Source: Streptosporangium sp. NBC_01755 (lineage in GTDB: Bacteria > Actinomycetota > Actinomycetes > Streptosporangiales > Streptosporangiaceae). Taken from it: DNA of 64,000 nucleotides. The stretch covers positions 1,860,001 to 1,924,000 of the forward strand of contig NZ_CP109131.1 of assembly GCF_035917995.1 (NCBI RefSeq), read 5' to 3'. The notes below the pieces were generated by a model. The model saw only the letters and a list, made by a program, of their open reading frames with translations. It was not told where the DNA came from and did no database searches. Positions 7,850-17,164 of the stretch are shown piece after piece (the first letter of the stretch is position 1; every line of letters begins with the position of its first letter). The position numbers and the translations under genes are program-made.

Positions 7850-9594
7850 CCACTGCCAGCGACCTCACGCTGATCTTCTCAGGGCGGCCGTCAGCCACGC
7901 CGAGCTGGGACCTGATGCGCGCCGCGAGCCTCACGCCCTCAGCGGGACCGCGCATCCGCGTGGAGGAACTCGACGTGGGCGAGATTGATCCCGACGAGAT
8001 CAAGCGGCATGTCGAGCACGTGATGGACGAGCTCGGATCGTTCGCCTCGGAACTCGCCGTGACACCGAGCGGCGCCTCGTGGCTGCACGTCCATCAAGTG
8101 CCGGTGCGGAGGCTGGTCTCCCAGGTCGTGCGTAAATTGCTCGCCCTGTCGGCCTGGCCGCCGTTCACGAGCGCCCCCGGTCCCATTACCGTCCCACCTG
8201 GACAAGCGCTGATCGGCGAACGCGACAGCAGTTCGCAGGAGTACCGCTCCTATACGGTCACCTGGCCGGGAATCGCCTACCTCCTCGGCGCAGAGGTCCT
8301 CGCCGCGTCGGCGCCGTTACCCCGTTCCTTCGCCAGCGCAGAGATCCGGGATGTCCCCAGCTTCCCGACGGCGGCGGTGGTGGCTGTGTCGTGGTCATCG
8401 CGCCATGCCGGGACGCTGCTCCCGGTCCTGGCGGAGGTAAGCCGCAATGGACAGCGGAGCCTGCTGCTGGATCTGGCCACTGACCCTGCACAACGGTGCC
8501 TGGAGGTCGATGATCCGCTGATCACGGTCCACCGGATTCCCCTCACCCGCCTGCTCGCTCCCGGAGGGCTTCCCGTGACCACTCTCCATGCCATGCGGCA
8601 GCCGGGCGACAGTCGATCCGTGCTGATCGGAGCACATAAGGTCCTCCTGGACCGGCTGGCCGACCTCGCGGCCCGCCTGCTGGAGCGCAGCGCGGGATGC
8701 ACCCAGCCGTCCTGGTGCGCCACCGTGAACGCCGAAGCGTGGCTGGACGGTGTCATCGCCGCCACCCGGCCCGCGACGATGCTGGTCAGCAATGACACGA
8801 GCCCTCTCGGCGCGCTCGCCGTACATACCGCCGACCGGATCGGCGTGCGGACCGTCTACGTGCAGCACGGAGCGTGGATTCCCGGGTCGGTGGCCTGGCC
8901 CGTCCTGCACTGCCGTCACATCGTCGTCATGGGTGAGCGGGACGCCGCGTCGGCCGCCGGGTGGGTACGGCGTGACGACGCCGAGATCCACGTGCTGGGC
9001 CAGCCACGTTTTGACGCACTCGCCTCGGTGGATCGCCCGCGTCAGCGCCGTTACCTGGAGAGTCTGCTCACTTCGGAAGGCGGCCGGCCACCGGAACGGA
9101 TCGTGGTCTGGGCCTGCCAGCCGTTCTCCCGCAGCCGTCTGCGAACCCAGGCGGAGATCCTCTTACGTGGGATGCAGGCAGCGGAGGGAGGCTGGGAACT
9201 GGTCATCGCTCCTCATCCTGCGCAGGACCCGCACGTGTTCGAGGCTCTCTCCGGGCTGAAAGTGGCCGTCGCCGATCCGGCGACAGGGGCGCGCGGCTGC
9301 CTGGTCGGTTCCGACGCCATCGTGACGGTCTCCTCCACCTGCGGTATCGAAGCGATGCTGCTGAACGTGCCGGTGCTCGAACTCCGCCTGCCCGGCGAGC
9401 AAACCCTCGGTCTGGCCGAACATCAGGCGGCGCGTGCCTGCGCGGATGCGGCCGATGTCGCCGCGGCCCTGTCTCACCTGGCCGCATTCCCTCGTCAGAC
9501 ATCCGTCTCCGGCAGGGCGAAGAACGCCGTGTGCCGATGGGACGGCGCGACTGCTGCCGCCGTCGCGAAACTCGTCCTCGGCCCGTCGAGCTGA
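7846..9594 (+). CDS. GT-B-like glycosyltransferase, capsule/CDP-glycerol-transferase type
   Basis: The 582-residue protein has a poorly conserved N-terminal half and a C-terminal half resembling surface-polysaccharide and CDP-glycerol transferases with the UDP-GlcNAc-2-epimerase fold: YVQHGAW (about residue 345), then HVLGQPRFDAL, IAPHPAQDP and SDAIVTVSSTCGIEAML near residue 500. These form the donor-nucleotide site in that fold. ATG 7846 has gaggag 8 bases upstream and overlaps the HAD stop. With a CMP-KDO-synthetase gene later in the cluster, a CMP- or other nucleotide-sugar donor is plausible but unproven. Confidence 0.6.
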   Translation: MTTASDLTLIFSGRPSATPSWDLMRAASLTPSAGPRIRVEELDVGEIDPDEIKRHVEHVMDELGSFASELAVTPSGASWLHVHQVPVRRLVSQVVRKLLALSAWPPFTSAPGPITVPPGQALIGERDSSSQEYRSYTVTWPGIAYLLGAEVLAASAPLPRSFASAEIRDVPSFPTAAVVAVSWSSRHAGTLLPVLAEVSRNGQRSLLLDLATDPAQRCLEVDDPLITVHRIPLTRLLAPGGLPVTTLHAMRQPGDSRSVLIGAHKVLLDRLADLAARLLERSAGCTQPSWCATVNAEAWLDGVIAATRPATMLVSNDTSPLGALAVHTADRIGVRTVYVQHGAWIPGSVAWPVLHCRHIVVMGERDAASAAGWVRRDDAEIHVLGQPRFDALASVDRPRQRRYLESLLTSEGGRPPERIVVWACQPFSRSRLRTQAEILLRGMQAAEGGWELVIAPHPAQDPHVFEALSGLKVAVADPATGARGCLVGSDAIVTVSSTCGIEAMLLNVPVLELRLPGEQTLGLAEHQAARACADAADVAAALSHLAAFPRQTSVSGRAKNAVCRWDGATAAAVAKLVLGPSS

Positions 9595-9660
9595 CCTCGT
9601 ACGGCCCGCATTTCTCGACAACGATGCCCCGCTGATGGCGGGCCAGGAAGGAAACCCCTG

Positions 9661-10605
9661 ATGATGACCTTGACGGCTGACAGCGTCGCCGGGCTGTTCG
9701 GCGGGACGGTAGCTCTGACCATGAACGGCGGGCGGAGCGTCAGCCCGCGAGGCATGGCCACGCGAGAGGTTCTGGACGTGAACCTCCGGCTGACCCGGCC
9801 ACGGGCCAGGCTGCTGCTCGCCCCACCAGCCCGCATCCTCAACCCGGCCTTCGCCATCGCCGAGACCGTGTGGATCCTGTCCGGCTCCGACGACCCGTGG
9901 ATCTTCGACTTCAACGGGCGGCTTCGTCAGTTCGCCGACGGGGGAGTCCTGCGCGGCGCCTATGGCCCGCGGATGCGCCGCTGGGGTGGGCGGATCGACC
10001 AGCTGGCACGGGTCATCGAGACCCTGAAAGCCGATCCGGACTCCCGCCGCGCGGTGGTTCAGCTGTACGACCCCGCTCAGGACACCGCAGGGCATCGGGA
10101 CGTCCCGTGCACCCTCGGCTTCCGCTTCCACCTGCGGCAGGGGCGACTGCACATGTCCACCACCATGCGCGGCCAGGACGTATGGGTGGGCCTGCCGTAT
10201 GACCTGTTCTTCACCACCACCCTGCACGAGCTGATGGCCGGGTGGCTGGAGGCCGAGCTCGGCGACTACCACCACCACGTCGACTCCCTGCACATCTACG
10301 AACGCGACATCGACCAGGCCGCCACGCTGAGGGCGATCCCCGAGACGCCGGAGCTCCCCGCGATGACCGCGCCGTGGCACGGCTTCGAAACGCTCCTGGC
10401 GCGGACCCGGGCGGGCGAGCTGACCGGCCATCCTGGCTGGGACACCGCGGCCGAGGTGCTCCACAGCTACCGGCTATGGAAGAGCGGCGACCGTGTCGGT
10501 GCCCAGCACCTCGCCGACCAAGCACGCGGGCCGCTGGGAGAGGCGTTGCGTGCCTGGTACGAGGAACTACGGTCGCGCGCGACGGCAACGGCCGGGACCC
10601 GGTGA
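9661..10605 (+). CDS. Thymidylate synthase-family enzyme, probable cytosine-nucleotide (hydroxy)methylase
   Basis: This 314-residue ThyA-type protein has catalytic Cys150 in DVPCTLGF and a downstream phosphate/folate block MRGQDVWVGLPYDLFF. In dUMP-specific ThyA the block reads GLPFN, and that Asn selects uracil. Here it is Asp181 (GLPYD), the same swap seen in phage dCMP hydroxymethylase and in CMP-hydroxymethylases such as MilA. I therefore infer a (d)CMP substrate and 5-hydroxymethyl or methyl product. aggaagga lies 8 bases before ATG 9661 (9664 is also possible). It is followed directly by a carbamoyltransferase that could act on a hydroxymethyl group. Confidence 0.75.
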   Translation: MMTLTADSVAGLFGGTVALTMNGGRSVSPRGMATREVLDVNLRLTRPRARLLLAPPARILNPAFAIAETVWILSGSDDPWIFDFNGRLRQFADGGVLRGAYGPRMRRWGGRIDQLARVIETLKADPDSRRAVVQLYDPAQDTAGHRDVPCTLGFRFHLRQGRLHMSTTMRGQDVWVGLPYDLFFTTTLHELMAGWLEAELGDYHHHVDSLHIYERDIDQAATLRAIPETPELPAMTAPWHGFETLLARTRAGELTGHPGWDTAAEVLHSYRLWKSGDRVGAQHLADQARGPLGEALRAWYEELRSRATATAGTR

Positions 10606-10613
10606 GACCAGTG

Positions 10614-12335
10614 ATGACATCCCCCTTTCCGGTCGTGCTGGGCCTGTGCTCCTACACCCACGACTCCGCCGCGGCGCTGCTGGTGAACGGCGAGCTGGTC
10701 GGGTTCGTCGAGGAGGAACGCCTGTCGCAGATCAAGCACACCAGGGACTACCCCCACCATGCCGTCCGGTGGCTGCTGCGGGAGGCCGGCATCACCGCCG
10801 CCGACGTGGACGCGATCGCCTACAACTTCTGCGGTCCCCGCTACCTGGACGCCGTCCCCGACGCGGCTCGCCTGTTGTGCTCGGTCGAGACGCGGGGACG
10901 GGCGCTGCCCCGGGCGGCCGGATTCGCCAAGGTCGCCCTACGTACGGCCCGCCGTGTCCAAGTCTTGGGCCGGATGTTCCCAGGCGCGCGAGTACGGCCG
11001 GTCCTGCACCATCGGACCCACCAGATGTACGCCTTCGCCGCCTCCGGCTGGGACGCGGCCGCCGTGCTTGTCGTGGACAGCCTGGGCGAGACGCAGACAA
11101 CCACGGTCGCCGTCGCCCGCCAGCGCACCCCCGGCCAGCCCGAGATCCGCACTCTACATGCCCTGCACGATCCCGCCTCGCTCGCCTACGCCTACGGCGC
11201 GGTCACCGAACACCTGGGCTGGCGGCGTGGAGACGAGGAGGGCACCGTGATGGCGCTGGCCGCCCTCGGCGACCCGGCGCGTTTCCGCGAGCTGTTCACC
11301 CGGGCCATCTGCCTTACCTCGGACGGTTTCACCCTGGACCCGAGGCTCTTCCCGATCCGGGTCCTGTCCTCCGGTTACCCTCGGCTGTCGCCCCGTTTCG
11401 TCGCCGAGACCTGTCCTTCCTGTCACCCGCACGCCCCCGTCGAGCAGGTTCACCGGGACCTGGCCGCCGCGCTACAGGAACGCACCGATGTGGTCATGCT
11501 GCACCTGGCCCGCCGCGCCCGGGCTCTGACCAGATCACGCCGCCTGTGTGTCGGCGGAGGAGTGGCGACCAACTGCGTCAGCATCGGCCGGATCATCGAT
11601 GCCGGGATCTTCGAGGAGGTTTTCGTCCCGCCGGCTCCGGGGGATGCGGGAACCGCCATCGGAGCGGCTGCGGCCGTCCATCTCAACGCGGGTGGTCGGC
11701 CGCTGTCCGGCATCGCCGGAGTTTGCTATCTGGGCCCGGCCTTCGCCGAACCGGAACTCGACCTGTCTCCATGGCCCACCCTCGCGCTGAAACACGTGCA
11801 GGGTGACCCGGCCGAACATCTGGCCGAGCAGCTTGCGAGCGGACGCATCGTTGGGCTGTTCCAGGGGCGGGTCGAAGCGGGCCCTCGGGCACTGGGCAAC
11901 CGCTCCATCCTGGCCTCCCCTCTGAACGAAGGCGTGGTCGAGCGGCTGAACGCCACGGTGAAGTTCCGCGAGCCGTTCCGGCCGTTCGCCCCGATGGTCC
12001 TCGCCGACCATGCGGCCGACTACTTCACCCTCGGCCAGGACGCCCCGTTCATGTCCATGGCCTCCGGCGTCACCGATCTCGCCCGTGCCCGGATCCCGGC
12101 GATCGTCCATGCCAACGGGACCGCACGGCTCCAGACCGTCACCAAAGATCAGAATCCCTTCATGCACGCCGTACTGGAGGCATTCGCCCGCCGGACCGGC
12201 GTCCCCGTCCTGATCAACACCTCCCTCAACGTCAAGGGCAAGCCCATCTGCGGAACGCCGCGGATGGCTCTGGACTGCCTGGCCGTCTCCGGGCTGGACG
12301 CGCTGCTCCTGGAAGGCAGGTGGGTGACGAAGTGA
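10614..12335 (+). CDS. O-carbamoyltransferase, NodU/CmcH/TobZ family
   Basis: This 573-residue protein is the usual family length. The N-terminal Kae1/YrdC-like fold starts LGLCSYTHDSAAALLVNGEL and contains EEERLSQIKHTRDYP and metal-site His residues in LHHRTHQMYAF. The C-terminal domain has GLFQGRVEAGPRALGNRSIL and FRPFAPMVL, both family signatures. These enzymes use carbamoyl phosphate and ATP to carbamoylate hydroxyl groups of natural products. ATG 10614 was chosen over in-frame GTG 10602, which overlaps the preceding stop. Proximity to a predicted pyrimidine hydroxymethylase suggests a carbamoyloxymethyl-pyrimidine or a carbamoylated sugar. Confidence 0.9.
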   Translation: MTSPFPVVLGLCSYTHDSAAALLVNGELVGFVEEERLSQIKHTRDYPHHAVRWLLREAGITAADVDAIAYNFCGPRYLDAVPDAARLLCSVETRGRALPRAAGFAKVALRTARRVQVLGRMFPGARVRPVLHHRTHQMYAFAASGWDAAAVLVVDSLGETQTTTVAVARQRTPGQPEIRTLHALHDPASLAYAYGAVTEHLGWRRGDEEGTVMALAALGDPARFRELFTRAICLTSDGFTLDPRLFPIRVLSSGYPRLSPRFVAETCPSCHPHAPVEQVHRDLAAALQERTDVVMLHLARRARALTRSRRLCVGGGVATNCVSIGRIIDAGIFEEVFVPPAPGDAGTAIGAAAAVHLNAGGRPLSGIAGVCYLGPAFAEPELDLSPWPTLALKHVQGDPAEHLAEQLASGRIVGLFQGRVEAGPRALGNRSILASPLNEGVVERLNATVKFREPFRPFAPMVLADHAADYFTLGQDAPFMSMASGVTDLARARIPAIVHANGTARLQTVTKDQNPFMHAVLEAFARRTGVPVLINTSLNVKGKPICGTPRMALDCLAVSGLDALLLEGRWVTK

Positions 12336-13402
12336 TCATCGGATACAGCTTCTGGGGCTTCCTCGGCCCCGGGATCACCGACACTCCCGACGGAGGACGC
12401 AGCCACCGCCGTCCCCTGGTCGACGCGCTGATCGGGCAGGGCCACCAGCTGGTCTTCCTCCAGGCCGACCGCGACCGGCTGGAGGCCGGTGACGACCTCG
12501 GCGGTCGCTACGCCTTCGAGCGAGGTCTCCCCGAGATCGACGTGCTGTTCCTGGAATGGCGTTGGATCATCCCCGGCCGCAACACCACTCCGTGCGGGAC
12601 TCCCGAACATACCTGCGACCTGCACCGGCAGCACGAACTCCTGGATCACTACACCGTTGTCCGGCGCACCCCGACGGTGATCTGGGACAAGGACCGGCAG
12701 CTGACCGCCGGTAGCCCGTGGCGCCACCGACCCGGCGTGATCGTGTGCGAGGCCGCTCTCGCGCCGACCGCCGGAGCGCGCAGCCTGCTGTTCCCCGTCG
12801 ATGACGCGCTGCTGGACAGCGCCGACCCGCGCGCCCTGGCGATTGTTCCTCGGCCGATCACCCTGGGCTACGTGGGCAACCAGTACGACAGGGACGAGGA
12901 GTTCGACACCTACCTGGCGTCCGCCGCCGCGCGCTTCCCGCACCGGGTCGCCGGCAAGTGGCCCGACACCGACCGCTGGCCCTACGTGACCTTCCTAGGA
13001 AGGATCCCCTTCCCTCAGGTGCACGAGCTGTACGGCGGCGCGCTGGCGACCGTGCTGCTCCTGCCCCGGAGATACGCGGCGGCCGGTCAGGTGACCCAGC
13101 GCATCTTCGAGGCGGTCTTGGCCGGATGCCTGCCGCTCGCCCCCGCGGACATCCGGCACGTCGAGCGGTTCGTCCCTCCCCGGCTGATCGTCCGCGACAG
13201 GACCGACGTCATCGGCAAGCTGGCCCGCCTGCGTGCCATCGCGGGCAGCCGGGAGCACATGCGGCTGATCGCCGAATGCCTGCACCACCTGGAACTGTTC
13301 CGGCTGAGCACCCAGATCCGGGTCCTTGAAGCGGTGCTGGCCGACCTCACCGGACCGCGGGCCCGTATCGAGACGGTCAGTTCAGGAAGGGAAGTCAGAT
13401 GA
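12332..13402 (+). CDS. Glycosyltransferase-like protein (family 1/GT4-like C-terminus)
   Basis: About 356 residues. The N-terminus contains GPGITDTPDGGRSHRRPLVD, and the C-terminal half has a Rossmann-like segment with YVTFLGRIPFPQVHELYGG and QRIFEAVLAGCLPLAP, resembling the nucleotide-sugar site region of GT-B enzymes. No closer family is recognised. GTG 12332 overlaps the carbamoyltransferase stop (GTGA); in-frame GTG 12320 is an alternative but lies too close to ggaagg. It probably transfers or binds a sugar in this pathway. The following 96 bases (13403-13498) hold no supported gene. Confidence 0.5.
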   Translation: MIIGYSFWGFLGPGITDTPDGGRSHRRPLVDALIGQGHQLVFLQADRDRLEAGDDLGGRYAFERGLPEIDVLFLEWRWIIPGRNTTPCGTPEHTCDLHRQHELLDHYTVVRRTPTVIWDKDRQLTAGSPWRHRPGVIVCEAALAPTAGARSLLFPVDDALLDSADPRALAIVPRPITLGYVGNQYDRDEEFDTYLASAAARFPHRVAGKWPDTDRWPYVTFLGRIPFPQVHELYGGALATVLLLPRRYAAAGQVTQRIFEAVLAGCLPLAPADIRHVERFVPPRLIVRDRTDVIGKLARLRAIAGSREHMRLIAECLHHLELFRLSTQIRVLEAVLADLTGPRARIETVSSGREVR

Positions 13403-13498
13403 TCCCTTCGCGTACCCCGGGCAGCGGGGCCGCTGTACTCGGACGAGCCCGCGCCGATGCCCGGTCGCAGGTCACCGTCCTGACTATCGTGGAGCATC

Positions 13499-14017
13499 AT
13501 GCAGATGCAGAGGGTCGCCATCATCGGCTGCGGAGGCAGCGGCAAGTCCCACCTCGCCCGCGAGCTGGGCAAGGTCGTGGACGCGCCGGTGACCCATCTG
13601 GACGCCGTCTACTACGACGACGCGTGGAATCCGCTGCCACCCGAGAAGTTCGAGGCGCTCCAGCGCGACCTGGTCCGCATGGAGCGCTGGGTGATCGACG
13701 GCAACTACAACTCCACGCTCCAGGTGCGGCTGGAGGCCTGCGACACCGTGATCCTGATGGACATGCCCACTGTCGTGGCGCTGTGGGGAGTCTTCTCCCG
13801 CCAGCTCAAGCACGGCCACGGCCAGGACCGGGACAGCGGGATCTACAACCGCATCCACTGGGGCGTGCTGCGCTATGTGGCGACCTATCGGCGCAGGATG
13901 CGGCCCCGCGTGCTGGCCAAGATCAAGGAGTACGGCGGGCACGCCGACGTGGTACTGCTGACCAGCCGCCGTCACACCCGCCGCTGGCTGAAGCAGACAG
14001 CCCCACACCAGGCATAA
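13499..14017 (+). CDS. P-loop kinase, adenylate-kinase/FlaR-like
   Basis: This 172-residue protein has Walker A GCGGSGKSHLAREL at residues about 9-22, followed by the substrate-binding pattern HLDAVYYDDAWNPLP and the DGNYNSTL motif near residue 65. These are typical of the adenylate-kinase-like topology-modulation family. Such proteins phosphorylate small molecules or nucleotides, although most are uncharacterised. In-frame ATG 13505 is an alternative start. Placement inside the cluster suggests a pathway kinase. Confidence 0.75.
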   Translation: MQMQRVAIIGCGGSGKSHLARELGKVVDAPVTHLDAVYYDDAWNPLPPEKFEALQRDLVRMERWVIDGNYNSTLQVRLEACDTVILMDMPTVVALWGVFSRQLKHGHGQDRDSGIYNRIHWGVLRYVATYRRRMRPRVLAKIKEYGGHADVVLLTSRRHTRRWLKQTAPHQA

Positions 14018-14051
14018 CGCGCTCCACCCCCCGCACCGGGAGGTGGAGCCG

Positions 14052-14894
14052 GTGACCGCCTCCACCAACCCCTTTCTCGATGCGACAGCGCAAGAGGAGC
14101 TGTATCGGAACGCCTCCCGGCTGGCCGCTCGCACCTCGGCCCTGCACCGTGCCAAGACCTGGGGCCGGGCGGTCGCCGAGGTCATTGCCGACCTGGCCAC
14201 CGCGCATCTACCTGCCCCCGAGGTGCCGCTGGTGATCGACGTCGGATGCGGGCGCGGGACCAGCAGCCGCGTCCTGGCCGAGCGCCTACGACCGAGACGG
14301 CTCATTGGTATCGACGCCTCAGCAGCGATGCTCGACGACGCCCGCGCCCGCCTCGGCGTCACGGACAGCGCGGTGTCCTTCGTCCAGGCGGACTTCCGTC
14401 ACCTGCCCGTACCGACCGGCGCGTGCACCATGGCCGTCGCCGCGTTCTGCCTCTACCACGCACCCCGGCCGGAGGCGGTGATCGCGGAGATCGCCCGCGC
14501 TCTCACTTCGGGCGGCATCGCCATCCTGGTCACCAAGTCCGCTGACAGCTACCACGACCTGGACATCCTCGTCGCCGATGCCGGGCTCGATCCAGACGCG
14601 TCGTACCGGGAAAGCCTGTACGCGGCGGCACACAGCGGCAACCTGGCTGACCTGACCGAACCGGTGCTGCCCATCGAGCACTTCGAACACGAAGAGCACG
14701 GCTTCACCTTCACCAACCTGGGTCACGTCGCCGAATACCTGGCCACCAGCCCGAAGTACCAACTTCCTGCAGAGTTGCGTGGCGACCCCACTGCCATCGC
14801 CTCCGCGCTGCGCACCCGCCTGCCGGACGAGCCAGTGAGCACCACCTCGGTCGTCACCTACCTGCTGGCCCGGAAGCCGGGAGGTGAGCGATGA
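14052..14894 (+). CDS. Class I SAM-dependent methyltransferase
   Basis: This 280-residue protein has SAM motif I VIDVGCGRGTSS (residues about 58-69), an acidic GIDASAAMLD at strand 2, the QADFRHLPV motif, and a post-motif FCLYHAPRPEAVIAEIARAL typical of UbiE-like small-molecule methyltransferases. GTG 14052 is preferred because gggagg ends 8 bases upstream; GTG 14043 falls inside that ribosome site. The stop overlaps the next ATG. The adjacent SAH-hydrolase-like gene may serve the same methylation step or a separate oxidation. Confidence 0.8.
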   Translation: MTASTNPFLDATAQEELYRNASRLAARTSALHRAKTWGRAVAEVIADLATAHLPAPEVPLVIDVGCGRGTSSRVLAERLRPRRLIGIDASAAMLDDARARLGVTDSAVSFVQADFRHLPVPTGACTMAVAAFCLYHAPRPEAVIAEIARALTSGGIAILVTKSADSYHDLDILVADAGLDPDASYRESLYAAAHSGNLADLTEPVLPIEHFEHEEHGFTFTNLGHVAEYLATSPKYQLPAELRGDPTAIASALRTRLPDEPVSTTSVVTYLLARKPGGER

Positions 14895-15661
14895 ACCTGC
14901 CGGTCTTCACCAAGGTTTACGGCGCCCAGGAGGAGTGCGCGCAGGCGGTACGGCATCATGCCTGGTTGGCCGAGCACGCCCTGCCGTTCCGGCAACCCGG
15001 TATCGAAGCGGTCGGAATGACGTCAATCGACTTCACCTATATTCACGGCCGTCACCCGGGTGTGCGGGACCTGCCGATGCTCGCAGCCCTTCTGGGAGAC
15101 GCGCACGGGGCCGCCTGGGTGAGTGACCTGCACCGAGCACACCAGGGCGTTCCTCACCCGCTACCCGCAGGCCACACGATGGCGGACTTCCTCGCTCCCC
15201 GCCTCGCCGCGCTCGACGCCCGGCGCCGTACTCATCATCTGGCTGACGACGAAGACCTGACCGCCGCGAAAAGGCTCCTGCACGCCGTCGCCATCGGACC
15301 GGCGGCGTTCTACAAGGACACCAACCCGCGCAACATCCTCATCACCGAGCAAGGCATCCCGATCATCGTCGACGTCGACGACCTCACCCTCGCCCCGTTC
15401 GGCTATGACCTCGCCAAGCTCGTCGTCACCCTGGCCATGACGTACGGCCCGCTCCAGCTAACGGCCATCCAGCATGCGCTCGCTGGCTACAACCAGGCAG
15501 CAACCAGACATGACGCCCGGCTGGGAGGCACCAGCATGACGCAGCTCCTCGGCCACGCCGAGCTGCACCGCATCCTCACCGCTCCCTACCTGGGACGAGG
15601 TGGTTACCGGCACTCCTGGCCGCAGGTGCGTCTCGTCATCGAACAGGAAGGACACGCATGA
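14891..15661 (+). CDS. Aminoglycoside phosphotransferase-fold kinase
   Basis: This 256-residue member of the APH/choline-kinase fold has the catalytic loop FYKDTNPRNILI (normally H-D-x-x-x-x-N) and the metal-binding VDVDDLTLAPFGYDLAKL about 15 residues later. The usual catalytic HxD is K-D here, and the N-terminal lobe is short, so ATP binding or specificity may differ from drug-modifying enzymes. It is coupled by ATGA overlaps to the genes on both sides. It probably phosphorylates a pathway sugar or nucleoside rather than conferring resistance. Confidence 0.65.
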   Translation: MNLPVFTKVYGAQEECAQAVRHHAWLAEHALPFRQPGIEAVGMTSIDFTYIHGRHPGVRDLPMLAALLGDAHGAAWVSDLHRAHQGVPHPLPAGHTMADFLAPRLAALDARRRTHHLADDEDLTAAKRLLHAVAIGPAAFYKDTNPRNILITEQGIPIIVDVDDLTLAPFGYDLAKLVVTLAMTYGPLQLTAIQHALAGYNQAATRHDARLGGTSMTQLLGHAELHRILTAPYLGRGGYRHSWPQVRLVIEQEGHA

Positions 15662-16296
15662 TCGTCACCGAGCTGGTTTTCACCCGGCACGGGCAGGCCC
15701 GTTGTAACGTCGCGGGTCTGGTTGGTGGCCCGCGCACCTGCACCGGTCTGACCGAGCTGGGGCGGCGCCAGGCGACTCTGGCCGTGCGGCGGATCGCCAC
15801 CGAGCACCTCGACGCGCCCATCACCGCGCTCTACGCCGGGACCCGGCTCCGGCTCCGTCAGACCGGAGAGATCTACGCCGCGGCCCTGAACCTGCCGCTG
15901 ATCATCGAGCCCGGCCTGGACGGGCCGATCCACGGGGACGCCGACGGCCAGCCCTGGCACGAGGTGAAGACCGGCTTCGGCGGAGGTCCGCATGCCCATC
16001 CCGACCGGCCATGGGCCATCGGATCCGATACATGGAACGGCTACCTGCGGCGGGCCGGAGCGTTCCTGGCCAGCCTGGTCGAACGCCACGACGGTGAGCG
16101 CGTCCTGTTCGCCGCGCACGGTGAGACCGTACTCGCCGCACATACCCTCCTGCTCGGCCTCCCTCCCAGGGCCGAGGCCGGGTTCACCGTCGACCACGGA
16201 TCGCTGACCTGTTGGCAGCTCCATCTCAACAGGCTAGGCCGACGCCGTTGGATGCTCGACCGCCACAACGACACCGCACACCTGGTGGCGCTGTGA
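15658..16296 (+). CDS. Histidine phosphatase (phosphoglycerate mutase-like)
   Basis: This 212-residue protein starts with the phosphohistidine motif FTRHGQARCN and has the second catalytic His in LFAAHGETVLAA near residue 155. The layout is that of broad-specificity phosphatases (CobC/GpmB type). It is coupled by overlaps to phosphotransferase-fold genes on both sides, giving an unusual kinase-phosphatase-kinase order. A role in removing a phosphate added earlier in the pathway is plausible. Confidence 0.85.
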   Translation: MIVTELVFTRHGQARCNVAGLVGGPRTCTGLTELGRRQATLAVRRIATEHLDAPITALYAGTRLRLRQTGEIYAAALNLPLIIEPGLDGPIHGDADGQPWHEVKTGFGGGPHAHPDRPWAIGSDTWNGYLRRAGAFLASLVERHDGERVLFAAHGETVLAAHTLLLGLPPRAEAGFTVDHGSLTCWQLHLNRLGRRRWMLDRHNDTAHLVAL

Positions 16297-17132
16297 TCGC
16301 TGTCGAGGACCCGCGCCTCACCTTCGCCCGCCAGGCCCTCGGCCCGGTCAGTCCCGTGCCCATGCCCGGGCTGCCACCACACCTGCTGGCGCTCGTCGAC
16401 GCCCGTGACGTCCTCCATGTGGTCAAGCGGCACACTGACGCCGGTCGCTTCCGGCAGGAGGCACACGCCTACATCACCGTGGTCCCTCACCTGGGTGACC
16501 GTGCCCCGAAAATGGTCGCGGCGGATCCAGTCACCCGCTCTCTCCTGCTGACCCTGCTCTCCGGGCAGAGCGCCGTCGACCTCCCGCCCGGCTCGTCCGC
16601 TGAGCGGGATGCCCATCACTCCGCCGGTGCCACTCTCTGGGCACTTCACCAGGTCGGGCCAACGGAGTCCGGAGACAGCGTCCCCGTCTATCTGGCAGAG
16701 CGGACCCGCTGGTGGGTTGGCCGGGCGCACGCCGCCGGTCTGATTAGCGCGCCCGAGTGGCGCACGCTGCTCGCCCACGCCGATGCCCTGGCCGTCACGG
16801 CCATGGAGGGCGCGATCTGTCACCTGGACTACCAGCCCAGGAACTGGCTCGTCGGCCCGGACGGGGTCGTGCGCGTGCTCGACTTCGAGCACGCGCGGCT
16901 CGATGCCCGCGTCCGGGACTTCGCCCGGCTGGAACACCGCCACTGGCGGTTTAACCCCTACCTCCGCCAGACGTTCTTCGACGGCTACGGTCGGCCACCG
17001 GACGAGACCGAGCGCGACCTTCTCATCCGGTTCGGCGTCATCGAGGCGCTCACCGCGCTGGTCCGCGGACGCGAGAGCGGCAACCCCCAGCTTGCCGTAC
17101 ATGGCCGCACGCTGCTCGACCAGCTCATCTGA
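16293..17132 (+). CDS. Aminoglycoside phosphotransferase-fold kinase
   Basis: This 279-residue protein has catalytic loop ICHLDYQPRNWLVG (HLD-x4-N) and metal site VLDFEHARLDARVRDFARL, both intact. Unlike the kinase at 14891 it keeps the canonical His-Leu-Asp. GTG 16293 overlaps the preceding stop, and the frame extends upstream only inside the phosphatase gene. It is likely the active small-molecule kinase of the pair. The substrate is unknown; self-resistance by phosphorylation is an alternative. Confidence 0.8.
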   Translation: MIAVEDPRLTFARQALGPVSPVPMPGLPPHLLALVDARDVLHVVKRHTDAGRFRQEAHAYITVVPHLGDRAPKMVAADPVTRSLLLTLLSGQSAVDLPPGSSAERDAHHSAGATLWALHQVGPTESGDSVPVYLAERTRWWVGRAHAAGLISAPEWRTLLAHADALAVTAMEGAICHLDYQPRNWLVGPDGVVRVLDFEHARLDARVRDFARLEHRHWRFNPYLRQTFFDGYGRPPDETERDLLIRFGVIEALTALVRGRESGNPQLAVHGRTLLDQLI

Positions 17133-17164
17133 CCACGTCATCCATCCAGCAGGAGACCTTCCTC

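Noticed and set aside
9163..10464. 433-codon minus-strand open frame opposite the ThyA-like and glycosyltransferase-like genes
   Set aside because: Low-complexity translation without motifs; it is a high-GC shadow of two genes with clear family motifs.
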